A stretch of 64,000 nt of DNA from Amyelois transitella (taxonomy: Eukaryota; Arthropoda; Insecta; Lepidoptera; Pyralidae). This document shows positions 1 through 9,492 of this stretch, piece after piece. Under the pieces are notes generated by a model that saw only the letters and a program-made list of their open reading frames with translations, was not told the DNA's origin and did not search any database. A program made the position numbers and the translations under genes. Within the stretch, counting starts at the first letter, position 1. Every line of letters begins with the position of its first letter. The DNA is taken from positions 8,296,001 through 8,360,000 of the forward strand of contig NC_083512.1 in NCBI RefSeq assembly GCF_032362555.1, read 5' to 3'.

Positions 1-103
1 CAGTTTATTTTCAATTTCCTTAAATATAACGATTGGTATTTCAGCTTCTTGCATTGATTCAATCAAATATGAGTACGAACAAAATGAGATTTTGTGACTG
101 GAC
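1..103 (-). CDS. possible partial exon at left edge, unknown protein
   Basis: Read on the minus strand, a good acceptor (TTACAG) lies at 104-109. Downstream of it one frame stays open for 34 codons to the window edge, and the other two frames close. The peptide looks protein-like (it includes SYLIESMQEAEIPIVIF) but I do not recognise it. It needs a preceding exon ending in phase 2, which the candidate exon at 1016-1196 does not supply by its best donor. It could be a chance open stretch. Confidence 0.25.
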
Positions 104-1015
104 CTGTAACTTACTAAACTTACATAATTTTATTTTGCAAACTACTTAATTTAAATTGCTGAACGACAACTGTTTCTTTACAGGTAAGCAATTTCAGAAG
201 TTATCTACAGCCAACAAATTTAAATAAGTTTTTGTCAGACACCTTTTTCCTGGCAAATGATCACATTATTACAAGGAATTACATAAGATGTGATGAGTAT
301 GCACAAACGTTTATAAGTTCCACAGGTTTGATAAATTAATATTTTGTAAAAAGGATAGGTTTTAAAAACCGTTTGACTAAGGTTCCGATACCCATAGGTG
401 GAGTAACTAAAAGGACGTAGGCAAGTTTTGCTATATTAAAAATCTGTTGCTCTACTTGTAGTTTAGTACTAACCTACTGTGTGTACAACAAAAAGCGTTT
501 ATCGATTTCCAAAGGCGCGAGGCGTGACTCGGGATGAATGGCGGTCGTTGTATGCTAGCAGATGGTTATAGCAGATATTTCTCTACAATTACCCGCCATA
601 TCACTAGCCAGCAACGGACAATAGCGGGCCACTGACCCGATCTAATCTCTCCCTTGATCTAAATGGTTTTTCGCAAAGATTATCTTCATTGGCTACATCA
701 CATTAAAGAGTTATGATAAAAATTATCTTGGGTGTAGTGGTGTAGAAGTAAATCTAGTCTAGTGTTTCATATTGTAAACAACATACTTATAGCTTCTAGT
801 CCGAAAATATGTATGTACTTACATGGATAGATCCGACTCTGATCCGATCCGACAGCTCTACGAGCGTATCTATAATCTTTATGTCTTAGGGAATTCAGTG
901 CCGACTGAGCATTGATATTTTCATGTATACCTAATAAGCACATGAATCCTCATTTTTCTGGAAGTAGGTACCTTAGTATTAACTTATTTTATTTATTGGA
1001 AAGAATAGACCGTAC
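104..1015. other. stretch without recognised gene
   Basis: AT-rich DNA between the two doubtful minus-strand exons. Both strands were read and no convincing exon, repeat copy or RNA gene was seen. If the flanking exons are real, this is intron. Confidence 0.4.
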
Positions 1016-1196
1016 CTTTTTGGTGTATCCGCTGACACTGCTGGCTAAGCTCTCGGCATCGTAATGTCGAGAAAAGGAATACGGGCCCGGATGGCTCCGG
1101 GACACGCATTGCCCCATATGCTTGTTCCACAGAACTCACTTCAGTCACATCTGTCTTTAATAAAGCAATGCACTTGGATGTTCCCACGATAATAAT
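1016..1196 (-). CDS. possible internal exon, unknown protein
   Basis: On the minus strand a 181-base stretch is bounded by an acceptor (CTGCAG, next to 1196) and a donor (AAAAAG then GTACGG, next to 1016). One frame is open throughout; the other two contain stops. The translation starts IIIVGTSKCIALL and ends ELSQQCQRIHQK. It ends in phase 1. Base composition is richer in GC than the surroundings, as in the clear exons of this window. I recognise no family, so this is a candidate only. Confidence 0.3.
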
Positions 1197-1635
1197 CTGC
1201 AGACGAACGTTTAGTTACATTCAGCATATGAATAAAGTGTCTTATTTATATTCTGAACGAATTTCGTAACTTGTAAATTTATGTTTGCGATAACGAATCG
1301 TTGTTGGTTGGTGATCGTGAAAAGAGAATTTGTGAGACAATTAAATACAAGTTAGGCTTATAAACTTGAGATTCTTTTTTTAGGCTAGTCACTATTTGGA
1401 TCTCAACTCTTATAATTAAGACAAACATCTGGCTTATTTGTCTTTTCAAAGCTGTTGGCTATATAAACGTGATTACATGTATATATGCAGTATGTTACTT
1501 ACAAATATTTAATTACAGTTTTGAATTGTTTCAGGGCTGCATGGGCAGGACTCGTGGAAATGTAGACTATCACATGCGATCATTTCCAACAAACTTTAAT
1601 ATAATATGCCTGGACTGTTTGGAATGCCTCTAAAA

Positions 1636-1802
1636 CATACATACATATAGTCACGTCTATATCCCTTGCGGGGCAGACAGAGCCAACAGTCCCGAAAAGA
1701 CTGATAGGCCACGTTCAGCTTTTTGGCTTGATGATAGCATTGAGACCCAAATATTGACAGGTTGCTAGCCTATCGCCTAAAAGAAGAATCCCAAGTTTAA
1801 AA
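1636..1802 (-). mobile_element. 5'-truncated SINE, (TATG)n-tailed family, with target duplication
   Basis: This copy belongs to the most abundant repeat family of the window. Its hallmarks, here in reverse, are the block around TATCCCTTGCGGGGCAGACA and a CATA-rich end. The insert is flanked by a direct repeat GCCTCTAAAA at 1626-1635 and 1803-1812, the target site duplication of a LINE-mobilised element. The family's sense strand runs from a GGTTCCCGGCACC head to a (TATG)n tail, so this copy is on the minus strand and lacks its head. Confidence 0.75.
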
Positions 1803-1812
1803 GCCTCTAAAA

Positions 1813-2194
1813 AAGCATCTTATTTAATACGATCATGATTTCTACGATTAGTTTACGATTTAGAAGATGGAACTGTATTAGTTCTGTCCTGAGCTGTTGA
1901 TACGTAAGCAATAATAATAAAAAATATGCTAAAAGAATTATTTGTTACAAGTTAAAGTGTTGTTCAAATTCACGTTCAAGTATTGTTTTCGATTTTTTAA
2001 AACCATCTTTCTTATTCAATTAAAATAAATCTTACAATGGGTCATCCAAGTTAAAAACTAATTCATTTATCGATCATGCAAATGAATCACATCAACTCCC
2101 ACACAAAAACACACTTCTCAATATATCAATTCACAGTCACATCACTTGTTGAATCCTAAACATCATGTGTCCATGCATTCGCGCGATGTTTTAC
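1813..2194. other. stretch without recognised gene
   Basis: AT-rich sequence with no exon or clear repeat recognised on either strand. Confidence 0.4.
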
Positions 2195-2290
2195 AAAGTT
2201 TTGAACAAACGGCGCGTCGCGCGCGCTGCGCACGAGTTTCGAGTCACCACTGCCTGCGCGCGCAGGTTGTTTGTGAACTCGGAGCCTATT
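2195..2290. promoter_or_regulatory. CpG-dense patch, possible promoter or 5' UTR
   Basis: An isolated GC- and CpG-rich island in AT-rich surroundings, with runs such as GGCGCGTCGCGCGCGCTGCG and CTGCGCGCGCAGG. Similar CpG-rich islands lie at the likely starts of the V-ATPase and SV2-like genes here. It may be the promoter of the doubtful minus-strand gene to its left. A short plus-strand open frame through it (2146-2403) has no protein-like features. Confidence 0.3.
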
Positions 2291-2771
2291 TTACAGCAAT
2301 GCTACGTATATCTCACAACCCTCATCCTCTAGTTATTTCAGTTAGGCTCGTCTTAAACATTGAGTCAGTGTTTTGTTGTTTTGGACTCGTCCTGGACGCT
2401 TAAATGGCTTTATTTTGCCGAATGACCAAGAGATTAATTAACTACCTAATGATAATCAAGTCATATAAAATATATGGAGGCTCATTCATGTATTTGTGTT
2501 GCGGCTGACGCCAGTATCATGGACAATTAATTTGCATGCCGATGATTAGGAACTGACAATAGGGAATGCGCTTATGTTAGTATCAATGCCACTGTTAAAC
2601 CTAGTACCAAATCAATTAAATTCATTAAAAAAACGTAGGAAGTTTGGTAGCTAAGTTATTATATTGAACCCTGGCTTGGCATCTAAATATATAACAAGGT
2701 ATCTACGTATCGATATTGTATTCCGGATCCAGCGTTCTTTTAAATTGCTAATAATCTTTTAAGAAGCCAGG
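2291..2771. other. stretch without recognised gene
   Basis: Nothing supportable was seen on either strand. Confidence 0.4.
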
Positions 2772-3160
2772 ATCAACTCAAACTCAAAAATATTTATTGC
2801 TTAACTGTGTAGACATATGGATGGAAATACATTTATATAGTAACAATAACAACATTTGGCCCGGCGGGCATGCAATATTCTGATAACCAAGTTTTTAATT
2901 TCTTTTTGATTAGAAGAGTAATATCTACTTATATATTCTTTTAATTTCTGCAGGTAAGTGGTTACAACAGTTCTTTTCTATTAGAAACAGAGTTAACAAC
3001 ATAGGTACCTATTGTTGGTTCACAACGAAGACAATAAATTTTCACAGTAACATTCCTAGAAAATACAATTTTCTGGACAATTTCCTAAAATCATATAAAA
3101 TTTCTCATTATATCTAAGCTTACTATACTTTATTCTATAATATAAACAAAACTCTTAACG
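2772..3160 (-). mobile_element. non-LTR retrotransposon 3' end fragment
   Basis: The stretch begins CAACTCAAACTCAAAAATAT and continues into 3'-UTR-like AT-rich sequence. Read in reverse, this is a LINE 3' end with a simple-sequence tail, the same design as the tail of the full element at 3921-8650. No coding sequence remains. The right boundary is approximate. Confidence 0.4.
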
Positions 3161-3920
3161 AAGAAGAAGATATCTTTAAAAACCTAGTTAACATACTTAG
3201 GTAAATAAAATGCCTAAGACTTGTAAGCCTGATGGTACTATTACCTTGATCACATAGGACTAAATCTATACTAGATAATATTATAAAGATGAAGAGTTTG
3301 TTTATTTGAACGCGCTAATCTCAGGAACTACTGGTTCGAATTGAAAAATTATTTTTGTGTTGAATAGACCATTTATCGAGGAAGGCTTTAGGCTATATAC
3401 CATCACGCTGCAACTATAAGGAGCGAAGAAATAATGGAAAATGTAAAAAAAACGGGGAAATTTATTCACCTTTGAGGGCTTCAATGATGTCCAAAATAAC
3501 TACTCCCGCGGACGGAGTCGCGGGCACAGCTTATATTATATATCTAGGTAACTATATCTAACAAAACTCAGATGTAGAGGTTAAGGGCAACTAAGTAGGA
3601 GTCTACTCGAACGACTAGGCTATCAATTATGGTGTTCATCCAATGCGTGAATATTTTGTAACGAAGAAAAGTAAAATAAATCCTTTGCGGTATAAATTTA
3701 GCCCTTGGACATAATTTCCGCTCGTGAAGTTAAAAACTGGTTTACCCAAGTTGAGATTAAAGCTCACTCGGTCAGAGGGATGTGGACCTATCGCCAGGGA
3801 GAAGAAGAATCACTGCCTTTTGAAACTTATTTATTTACCAATAATTACATACGTTAATTATAAATAATAAAGCAGCACCCCAGAGCCGAATTAGGTAAGA
3901 ACCACCTTTTTTTTAAGTTG
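3161..3920. other. stretch without gene; small repeat remnants
   Basis: Around 3505-3533 there is a GC-rich fragment (CCGCGGACGGAGTCGCGGGC) of a dispersed repeat common in Lepidoptera. Sequence near 3770-3815 weakly resembles the body of the (TATG)n-tailed SINE. No gene was seen. Confidence 0.35.
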
Positions 3921-4229
3921 GTTCAAATTCAAATTCAAAATTCAAATTCAAAATTTTTATTCATTATTATAGGATATTATTATATCGCTTAATAATTGTC
4001 GTATGGTTTAACAACTTGGTTGACGTCAAATAAATTACTTAAAAACTAAGTTTACTGCCGCTTCCAAGGCGTCAGTGCAGAAGAAGCGGTAACAAACTGC
4101 ACTGCAGCATTTTCATCAACAACGTCAACTTCACAATATTAAATTATACTTAGAATAGAATGTGGACGGGAGAATACATTGTTCACGGGAGATTTATATA
4201 TTTATGAGATTTAATATTGAAAAAAGAAA

Positions 4230-4256
4230 AATATATATATATATATATATATATTA
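4230..4256. repeat. (TA)n microsatellite
   Basis: About 12 uninterrupted TA units inside the retrotransposon 3' UTR. Confidence 0.9.
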
Positions 4257-4334
4257 TGGATTGCCAATTTTAAAAAGATTTATGTACAGAGTGTACTGAA
4301 ATTTTGATTTAAGTTCAAATTAAACTACAATTAA

Positions 4335-7226
4335 TTACGAGGTTCCTGTGCCAAGCTCGAGCCAGATGTTTTTATCATTAAGGTAATCATCAGTCCTATA
4401 ATAAGCCTTCCCACAAAGTACTTTCTTTACATACTCTTTGAATTTTCGGTTGGGCATATCAAGAACAGACTCCGGCAACCTATTATAAAATCGTATACAG
4501 TTCCCCATAAATGATTTACTGACTTTGCTAAGCCTATGAAACGGCATGACTAATTTATGTTTATTACGTAAATTTCTATCAGTTGTGGCACTAACTTTTT
4601 GAAAAAAAGAGGTATTTTTCCTAACATACATTATAAGATCAAAAATGTACTGGGACGCTACTGTAGGTATGTTTATTTTCTTAAAGAGTTGTCTTAACGA
4701 GTCTCTTGGTCCTAAGCCGTAAATTGCGCGAACGGCCCTTTTCTGAATTATAAAAATAGTTTGTATATCAGCCGCGCTACCCCATAAAAGTAAACCATAA
4801 GATAACAAGCTATGAAAATAGCTGAAATAAACAAGCCTAGCTGTAGCTACATCTGTCAATTGTCGGATCCTCCTAACAGCATAAGCGGCAGAGCTAAGTC
4901 TATTGGATAGTTTAGAAATATGAGCACCCCACTGTAGCTTTGCATCAATTATAATTCCTAAAAACTTTGTATTTTCAACAAATTCTAATTTCTGGCCTTC
5001 CAGTGTTATGTCAGTATTGGCCTGCCTTACGTTTGGAAGGGTAAATTTAATGCATTGGGTCTTATTAGCATTTAAAAGAAGATTGTTGGTTGAGAACCAG
5101 ATAGATATGGCCGACAGTATATTATTAACCGAACTTACATTTTCGCTATGGCGATCTAATTTAAATATTAAAGAAGTGTCATCGGCAAACAGCACTATAC
5201 CCGCCTGTTTTTCCACCATAAAAGGCAGGTCATTGACATATACCAAGAAGAGGAATGGTCCTAAAATTGAGCCCTGAGGAACACCCATTGAGACGCTTGA
5301 TCCGCTTGACTTTACTCCATTAATATCTACAGTTTGAAGCCTATCAGTCAAATAGGATGCCATTAGTTTAGTTGATTTGTGGTCAAACCCATATTGACGA
5401 AGTTTACGCAAAAGTGTCTGATGATCTACGCAATCAAATGCTTTAGAGAGATCGCAAAAGACTCCAACTGAATCCTGTGAACTCTCCCACGCGTCATAGA
5501 TTTGAGTAACAAGTGCTACTCCCGCATCAGTGGTGGACTTCCCGGCAGTGAACCCATATTGTTGGGAATGGAAAATGTTATTGATTTTAAAATATTGTTG
5601 CATTTGATTAAGCATCATCTTCTCAAACACCTTGCTCAAAACTGGCAATATAGAAATAGGTCTATAATTGCCAAGGACTGTTTTCTCCCCTTTTTTGAAT
5701 AGAGGTATTAATTTGCTACATTTCATTAAATTTGGAAAAATACCCTCATCAATACATTCATTAAATATAAAAGCTAGATCAGATGCAATAATATCTATGA
5801 TTTGACTTATGATACTAACAGACATACCCCAATGGTCTTCAGACTTTTTCAAATTAAGTTGTTTGAACGCCTTTAATATATTATCAGAGTTAACATATTT
5901 AAATTTAAAGACAGATTTGATGGGAGTTGTGTTATTATTAAGTAGGGTTTCAGCGCGCAATGGACAAGAGTCAACGTCAGAAGTTAGCTCCACAGGGATT
6001 TTTGCAAAGAAATTATCAAAAGCATTTACTATGTCCTGAGTTTTAGAAATACTTTTGTTACCGGATGATATTTGTTTAATACTGTCTCTATCTTTGATTT
6101 TGCCAGATTCTTTATTAATAATGTTCCATGTTTCTTTAATTTTATTTGGTGCGTTGTTTATTTTACTACTTATGTGCAAAGACTTGGCTTGCCTGCAAAC
6201 TTTTTTAAATAATTTTGAATAATTTTTGACATATTCTACAAAACTGGGGTCAAAATTGTATTGTTTCTGGGCATATAAGTCATATAACTTATTCCTACTC
6301 TTGTGAATACCTACTGTAGCCCATTCACTGAACTGTAATCTATTACGAATATTGACTTGTTTCTGCTTGAACCTTTTTGAGTATTCAGCAGAAATCATAT
6401 CAAATAAATTGTTATAATGTTCATTAGGATTATTTCCAGAATATGTTAAAGTATTTAATTGATTTGCAATGTTTATTTTAAATTTTCTTATGTTTTTGGA
6501 AGAAAGAGGTCTACACATAATTTTATCATTATTTAAATTGTTTAAGGACTCTTTCTCAAAGGTAACATATTGACCGGTGTGATCCGAGGGCAATTTGTGA
6601 ATAATTGATTTCCGTATATAAAGATTATTGCAAAAAAAATTATCCAGACACTTGGCAGATGTAGATGTTATTCGGGTTGGTTCGAAAAAAACATACTCTA
6701 AATTATAAGATTTAAACAAATTAATAAATTGTATACTAACGGTTGATTTAACTAAAATGTCAATGTTAAAATCACCACAAATAATTAATTTTTTATTACA
6801 TTTTGAGGTAACATGTAACACTTGATCCATTATTTTTAAAAATTGTTTAAATTCACAGTTTGGGGGACTGTACACACAAACAATTATATGATGATCTAGC
6901 TCGGCACAGGTCACTTCGGCACACCGCTCAACCGAAAGTCTGGTTATGTCTGTTCGCTCTTTACAGCGAAGACCGCATTTGATAAATATCATAGACCCAC
7001 CTCTAATTGCAGACTTTCTGTTTAAGCAGCTCACAATATTATAATTGTTTAGGCTGAACATCATCTCCCCCTCCATGAGCCAATGCTCAGTCAAACATAA
7101 AATGTCCACATTTAATTCTTCTAAAACTAGTTGTACTTCTAATTCTTTGCCGGGAAGACCTTGTATATTTTGATGGATAATTCTTAACCCTCGAGGGTTT
7201 CCCGTTGTCTGAGTGTGCAGTTTAAA
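4335..7226 (-). CDS. LINE ORF2: endonuclease and reverse transcriptase
   Basis: The frame is open from 7226 down to the stop at 4335, about 960 codons. The first ATG-type start seems absent: the codon at 7109 is GTG, and conserved endonuclease sequence (LRIIHQNIQGL) already lies upstream of it. An apurinic/apyrimidinic-type endonuclease comes first, with DILCLTEHW, CGDFNIDI and SDH. A reverse transcriptase follows with NYRPISILPVLSKVFEK, DLSKAFDCVDHQTLL, GVPQGSILGPFLF and the catalytic FADD box (usual form YADD or FADD). A thumb and C-terminal region follow with FLGIIIDAKLQWG. The frame overlaps the 3' end of ORF1 by about 40 bases, so expression probably needs frameshifting or reinitiation. 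Family: CR1/jockey superfamily; the clade is uncertain. Confidence 0.9.
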   Translation of the reverse strand, partial: FKLHTQTTGNPRGLRIIHQNIQGLPGKELEVQLVLEELNVDILCLTEHWLMEGEMMFSLNNYNIVSCLNRKSAIRGGSMIFIKCGLRCKERTDITRLSVERCAEVTCAELDHHIIVCVYSPPNCEFKQFLKIMDQVLHVTSKCNKKLIICGDFNIDILVKSTVSIQFINLFKSYNLEYVFFEPTRITSTSAKCLDNFFCNNLYIRKSIIHKLPSDHTGQYVTFEKESLNNLNNDKIMCRPLSSKNIRKFKINIANQLNTLTYSGNNPNEHYNNLFDMISAEYSKRFKQKQVNIRNRLQFSEWATVGIHKSRNKLYDLYAQKQYNFDPSFVEYVKNYSKLFKKVCRQAKSLHISSKINNAPNKIKETWNIINKESGKIKDRDSIKQISSGNKSISKTQDIVNAFDNFFAKIPVELTSDVDSCPLRAETLLNNNTTPIKSVFKFKYVNSDNILKAFKQLNLKKSEDHWGMSVSIISQIIDIIASDLAFIFNECIDEGIFPNLMKCSKLIPLFKKGEKTVLGNYRPISILPVLSKVFEKMMLNQMQQYFKINNIFHSQQYGFTAGKSTTDAGVALVTQIYDAWESSQDSVGVFCDLSKAFDCVDHQTLLRKLRQYGFDHKSTKLMASYLTDRLQTVDINGVKSSGSSVSMGVPQGSILGPFLFLVYVNDLPFMVEKQAGIVLFADDTSLIFKLDRHSENVSSVNNILSAISIWFSTNNLLLNANKTQCIKFTLPNVRQANTDITLEGQKLEFVENTKFLGIIIDAKLQWGAHISKLSNRLSSAAYAVRRIRQLTDVATARLVYFSYFHSLLSYGLLLWGSAADIQTIFIIQKRAVRAIYGLGPRDSLRQLFKKINIPTVASQYIFDLIMYVRKNTSFFQKVSATTDRNLRNKHKLVMPFHRLSKVSKSFMGNCIRFYNRLPESVLDMPNRKFKEYVKKVLCGKAYYRTDDYLNDKNIWLELGTGTS

Positions 7227-8617
7227 TTAACTGTCAAGTCAACAGAGTTACCATCACACAGAGTTGGCAATTCTGTAGTCAACTTATAATTAATATTTCG
7301 CTTACAATGTAAACTCGTCCAAACATTAATATTACTAGCTACCAATGTAGCAATTTTGTTCTTATGGTATCTGGATAGAAATATTCTATCATTGGTCTTA
7401 AAACAATCACCTATGAAATTGTTTGTGTCAAAAAACACAAATTTGTCACTGTGACGACATGTCAACGAATGCATAAAATTATTGAGTAGGTGAATGTTTT
7501 TATTAAGTTTTGGAGACTGGCAACTCATATATGGAAAAGCACATAAAATTATTTGGTTAACTTTTAATTTATTCAAAGATTCAAAACAGTTAATTATATC
7601 TTTCCTGCCAATTTTAAAACTATCACCAATTAATATTACTATGGTGGATTTATTATTTAAATTTACATTATTAATTCTCTTAATAATTTGGGTAAAAGAT
7701 GCATTTGACATGCAGTAATTTATAAAAGACTGATTTAGGGTATCACAAAAATATTTACCCATATTGCTACCAATACCGTCTGAAAATAGCACTGTATTAT
7801 AATTATAATGAGGTTTACAGGGTTCAGAGTTGGAATAAGTATCAAGCAAATTACCGGCACTGGGAGTGGGTGAAAGCAAGGTAGAATCATTGATATCGGG
7901 CTTGTTGAATTGCCCGCAGGTACATTCTTTTGATAAGAATTCAAGAGTCTCCTGGTTAAATGTACTGTCATGAATCAACTTTTCTACAGCCAACAGATGC
8001 TCAGTATTTTGCTGTCTTTGTTTATCATATTTATTAAACAGTTTAGAATAGTCATCCTGTAATTTTATGACATGAGTCTCCAATCTGATCCTATCAACCT
8101 CATATGCCTCTTGATTTTCTACCATTTTTTGATTGCAAGAGCTGATTTCCTTTTGTAACCTACAGTTCAATGAACTGCTTTTTATTAAGCATGATTTCCT
8201 AATGTTATTATTTTTTAATTGATATTTACATTTCCTAATTTTTTTAGAGAGTTTTAGGTATTTTTTTAATTTATTATGGCTCATATCAAGTTTTGGTTTG
8301 TTTTTATACATATTATCATAAGAAGTGTCACTAGTGAGATCAATAATTGAGGAATCAACTGAGGGTGACATAAGTCTACTTTCAATGAGCTCATCAAAGA
8401 GGCTGGACACCTCCTTTGACTGATGCGACTGGGCATCTTGCTCGTGTCTATTTATCAGCTCATATGCCTCACTCAGCTCCCTTTCTAATTCAGTAACACG
8501 TCTGAGTGTCTGCTCATACGTATCACTGCATTGGCGGAAAGAATCTACCACTAAATTAAGTCGGTTAAGCTGCCCGGTTAAGTCATCAAAAGTTGGTTGA
8601 AAATCTAGTTTTTCCAA
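7184..8617 (-). CDS. LINE ORF1: coiled coil plus SGNH/esterase-like domain
   Basis: A 477-codon frame starting at the ATG at 8617. Residues about 10-70 and 155-215 look like coiled coils (ELERELSEAYELINRHEQ; LETHVIKLQDDYSKLFNKYD), separated by a very basic stretch about 115-155 rich in K. The C-terminal half (about 270-450) has the strand-loop pattern of an SGNH hydrolase, with LFSDGIGS, IVILIGDS and late FLSRYHKNKIA. Esterase-type ORF1 proteins are known in CR1-like LINEs. The catalytic residues are not certain, so the domain call is inference. ORF1 probably binds the element RNA. It ends in TAA at 7184-7186. Confidence 0.7.
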   Translation of the reverse strand: MEKLDFQPTFDDLTGQLNRLNLVVDSFRQCSDTYEQTLRRVTELERELSEAYELINRHEQDAQSHQSKEVSSLFDELIESRLMSPSVDSSIIDLTSDTSYDNMYKNKPKLDMSHNKLKKYLKLSKKIRKCKYQLKNNNIRKSCLIKSSSLNCRLQKEISSCNQKMVENQEAYEVDRIRLETHVIKLQDDYSKLFNKYDKQRQQNTEHLLAVEKLIHDSTFNQETLEFLSKECTCGQFNKPDINDSTLLSPTPSAGNLLDTYSNSEPCKPHYNYNTVLFSDGIGSNMGKYFCDTLNQSFINYCMSNASFTQIIKRINNVNLNNKSTIVILIGDSFKIGRKDIINCFESLNKLKVNQIILCAFPYMSCQSPKLNKNIHLLNNFMHSLTCRHSDKFVFFDTNNFIGDCFKTNDRIFLSRYHKNKIATLVASNINVWTSLHCKRNINYKLTTELPTLCDGNSVDLTVNLNCTLRQRETLEG

Positions 8618-8650
8618 GCAATTACTTAGTCATTACCTAATGTCAACGTC

Positions 8651-8814
8651 ACGTCAGCCATGTTGTCAAAGTCATTATAATACAAATAAATTGGTAAACA
8701 AAACTTTATCTTGTTTTGTTTTTCATACTTAGGTAATAAATAAAAGAAGTAAGTCGCAATAACTTTAGTTCTAAGATTTTCTCAAAGAAAAGAAATATCT
8801 CTTACATTTTTCTC
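8651..8814 (+). promoter_or_regulatory. probable promoter and 5' UTR of the NATD1-TTC21B pair
   Basis: About 165 bases between the LINE 5' end and the NATD1-like start codon. Because no other intergenic space exists upstream of TTC21B, this is the likely promoter for both genes, unless TTC21B has one inside the NATD1 gene. No TATA box was recognised. Function is inferred from position alone. Confidence 0.4.
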
Positions 8815-9490
8815 ATGAGTGGAATGATAACACGTGCAAGCTTGAGAGCTTTTTCTACAGAAGCTCTGAAAGTATTGAATAATGTTGCCAAGCAACAGTT
8901 TGAAGTTGCTGTACGAGGTGGCAAGTGTAATAAGTGTATTTTTACATTAAAAAATTAATTGTGTTTAGGTATTTGAAGATAGTTTAGTCCCTGGAAGTCC
9001 TCGGCACTTAATGTAACCTGTGTTCACAAGTTTCAGTCCAGGAGAATGGGGGCCTTTGATAATGACTATAGACTACATACAATCGTCATTTTCTTTCAAC
9101 TTAAGAGCCAGGTTACATTACCATCAATTGTAAAATATTAAATATTAAAGTCTGTTTTAGCTGAAGCTGTGATTGGATATGAGAAAAGCGGTAAGCAAAT
9201 AACATTCGTCCACACGAATGTTCCTGAACAGTTTCAGGGCAAAGGGGTTGGTAAATTACTAGCTAAGGTATATTTTTATTCCTTTCTATTTTAAATAACT
9301 CATGATTATACAATTAATTGTGCTAATATTTCTCTTTTATTTTCAGTATGCATTTGACTACGCTCTTGCAAACAAGCTTGTTGTTGTTTGTAAGTGTCAC
9401 TTCTTAGCAAAATATTACGAAAATAATAGGAAGCAGTTTAAAAACCTGTCAGTCAAATTTGAACTAGAAGAGGAAGATCAAAAGAAATAA
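8815..9490 (+). CDS. NATD1-like GNAT N-acetyltransferase domain protein
   Basis: Three exons: 8815-8926, 9161-9267 and 9347-9490, joining in phase to a 120-aa protein; human NATD1 is of similar size. Junctions are AAGT|GTAATA, TTTTAG|CTGAAG, CTAAG|GTATAT and TTTCAG|TATGCA. The single domain is the small YjdJ-type GNAT fold. Its acetyl-CoA pyrophosphate-binding loop is visible as QGKGVG at residues 63-68, followed by the helix KLLAKYAFDYA. The N-terminus (MSGMITRASLRAFST) is basic and hydroxylated and could be a mitochondrial presequence. The substrate of this family is not established. Its last coding exon runs directly into the TTC21B reading frame, 2 bases after its TAA. Confidence 0.88.
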
Positions 9491-9492
9491 AG

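Larger units (their letters stand above)
3921..8650 (-). mobile_element. apparently full-length non-LTR retrotransposon (CR1/jockey-like)
   Basis: A two-ORF LINE on the minus strand. The 3' end, at the low coordinates, is a repeated TTTGAA-type tail at 3921-3957. A 3' UTR follows, then ORF2 (endonuclease plus reverse transcriptase), ORF1, and a short 5' UTR ending near 8650. Both ORFs are free of stops and frameshifts, so the copy is young and could still be active. The exact 5' end and any target duplication could not be fixed. The element lies head to head with the NATD1-like gene, whose start codon is about 165 bases beyond the 5' end. Confidence 0.8.

Noticed and set aside
2146-2403. 85-codon open frame
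   Set aside because: The frame follows a CpG-rich island. The peptide has no domain pattern and no splice partners.
4230-4256. (TA)n run as a possible regulatory site
   Set aside because: A simple microsatellite inside the LINE 3' UTR.
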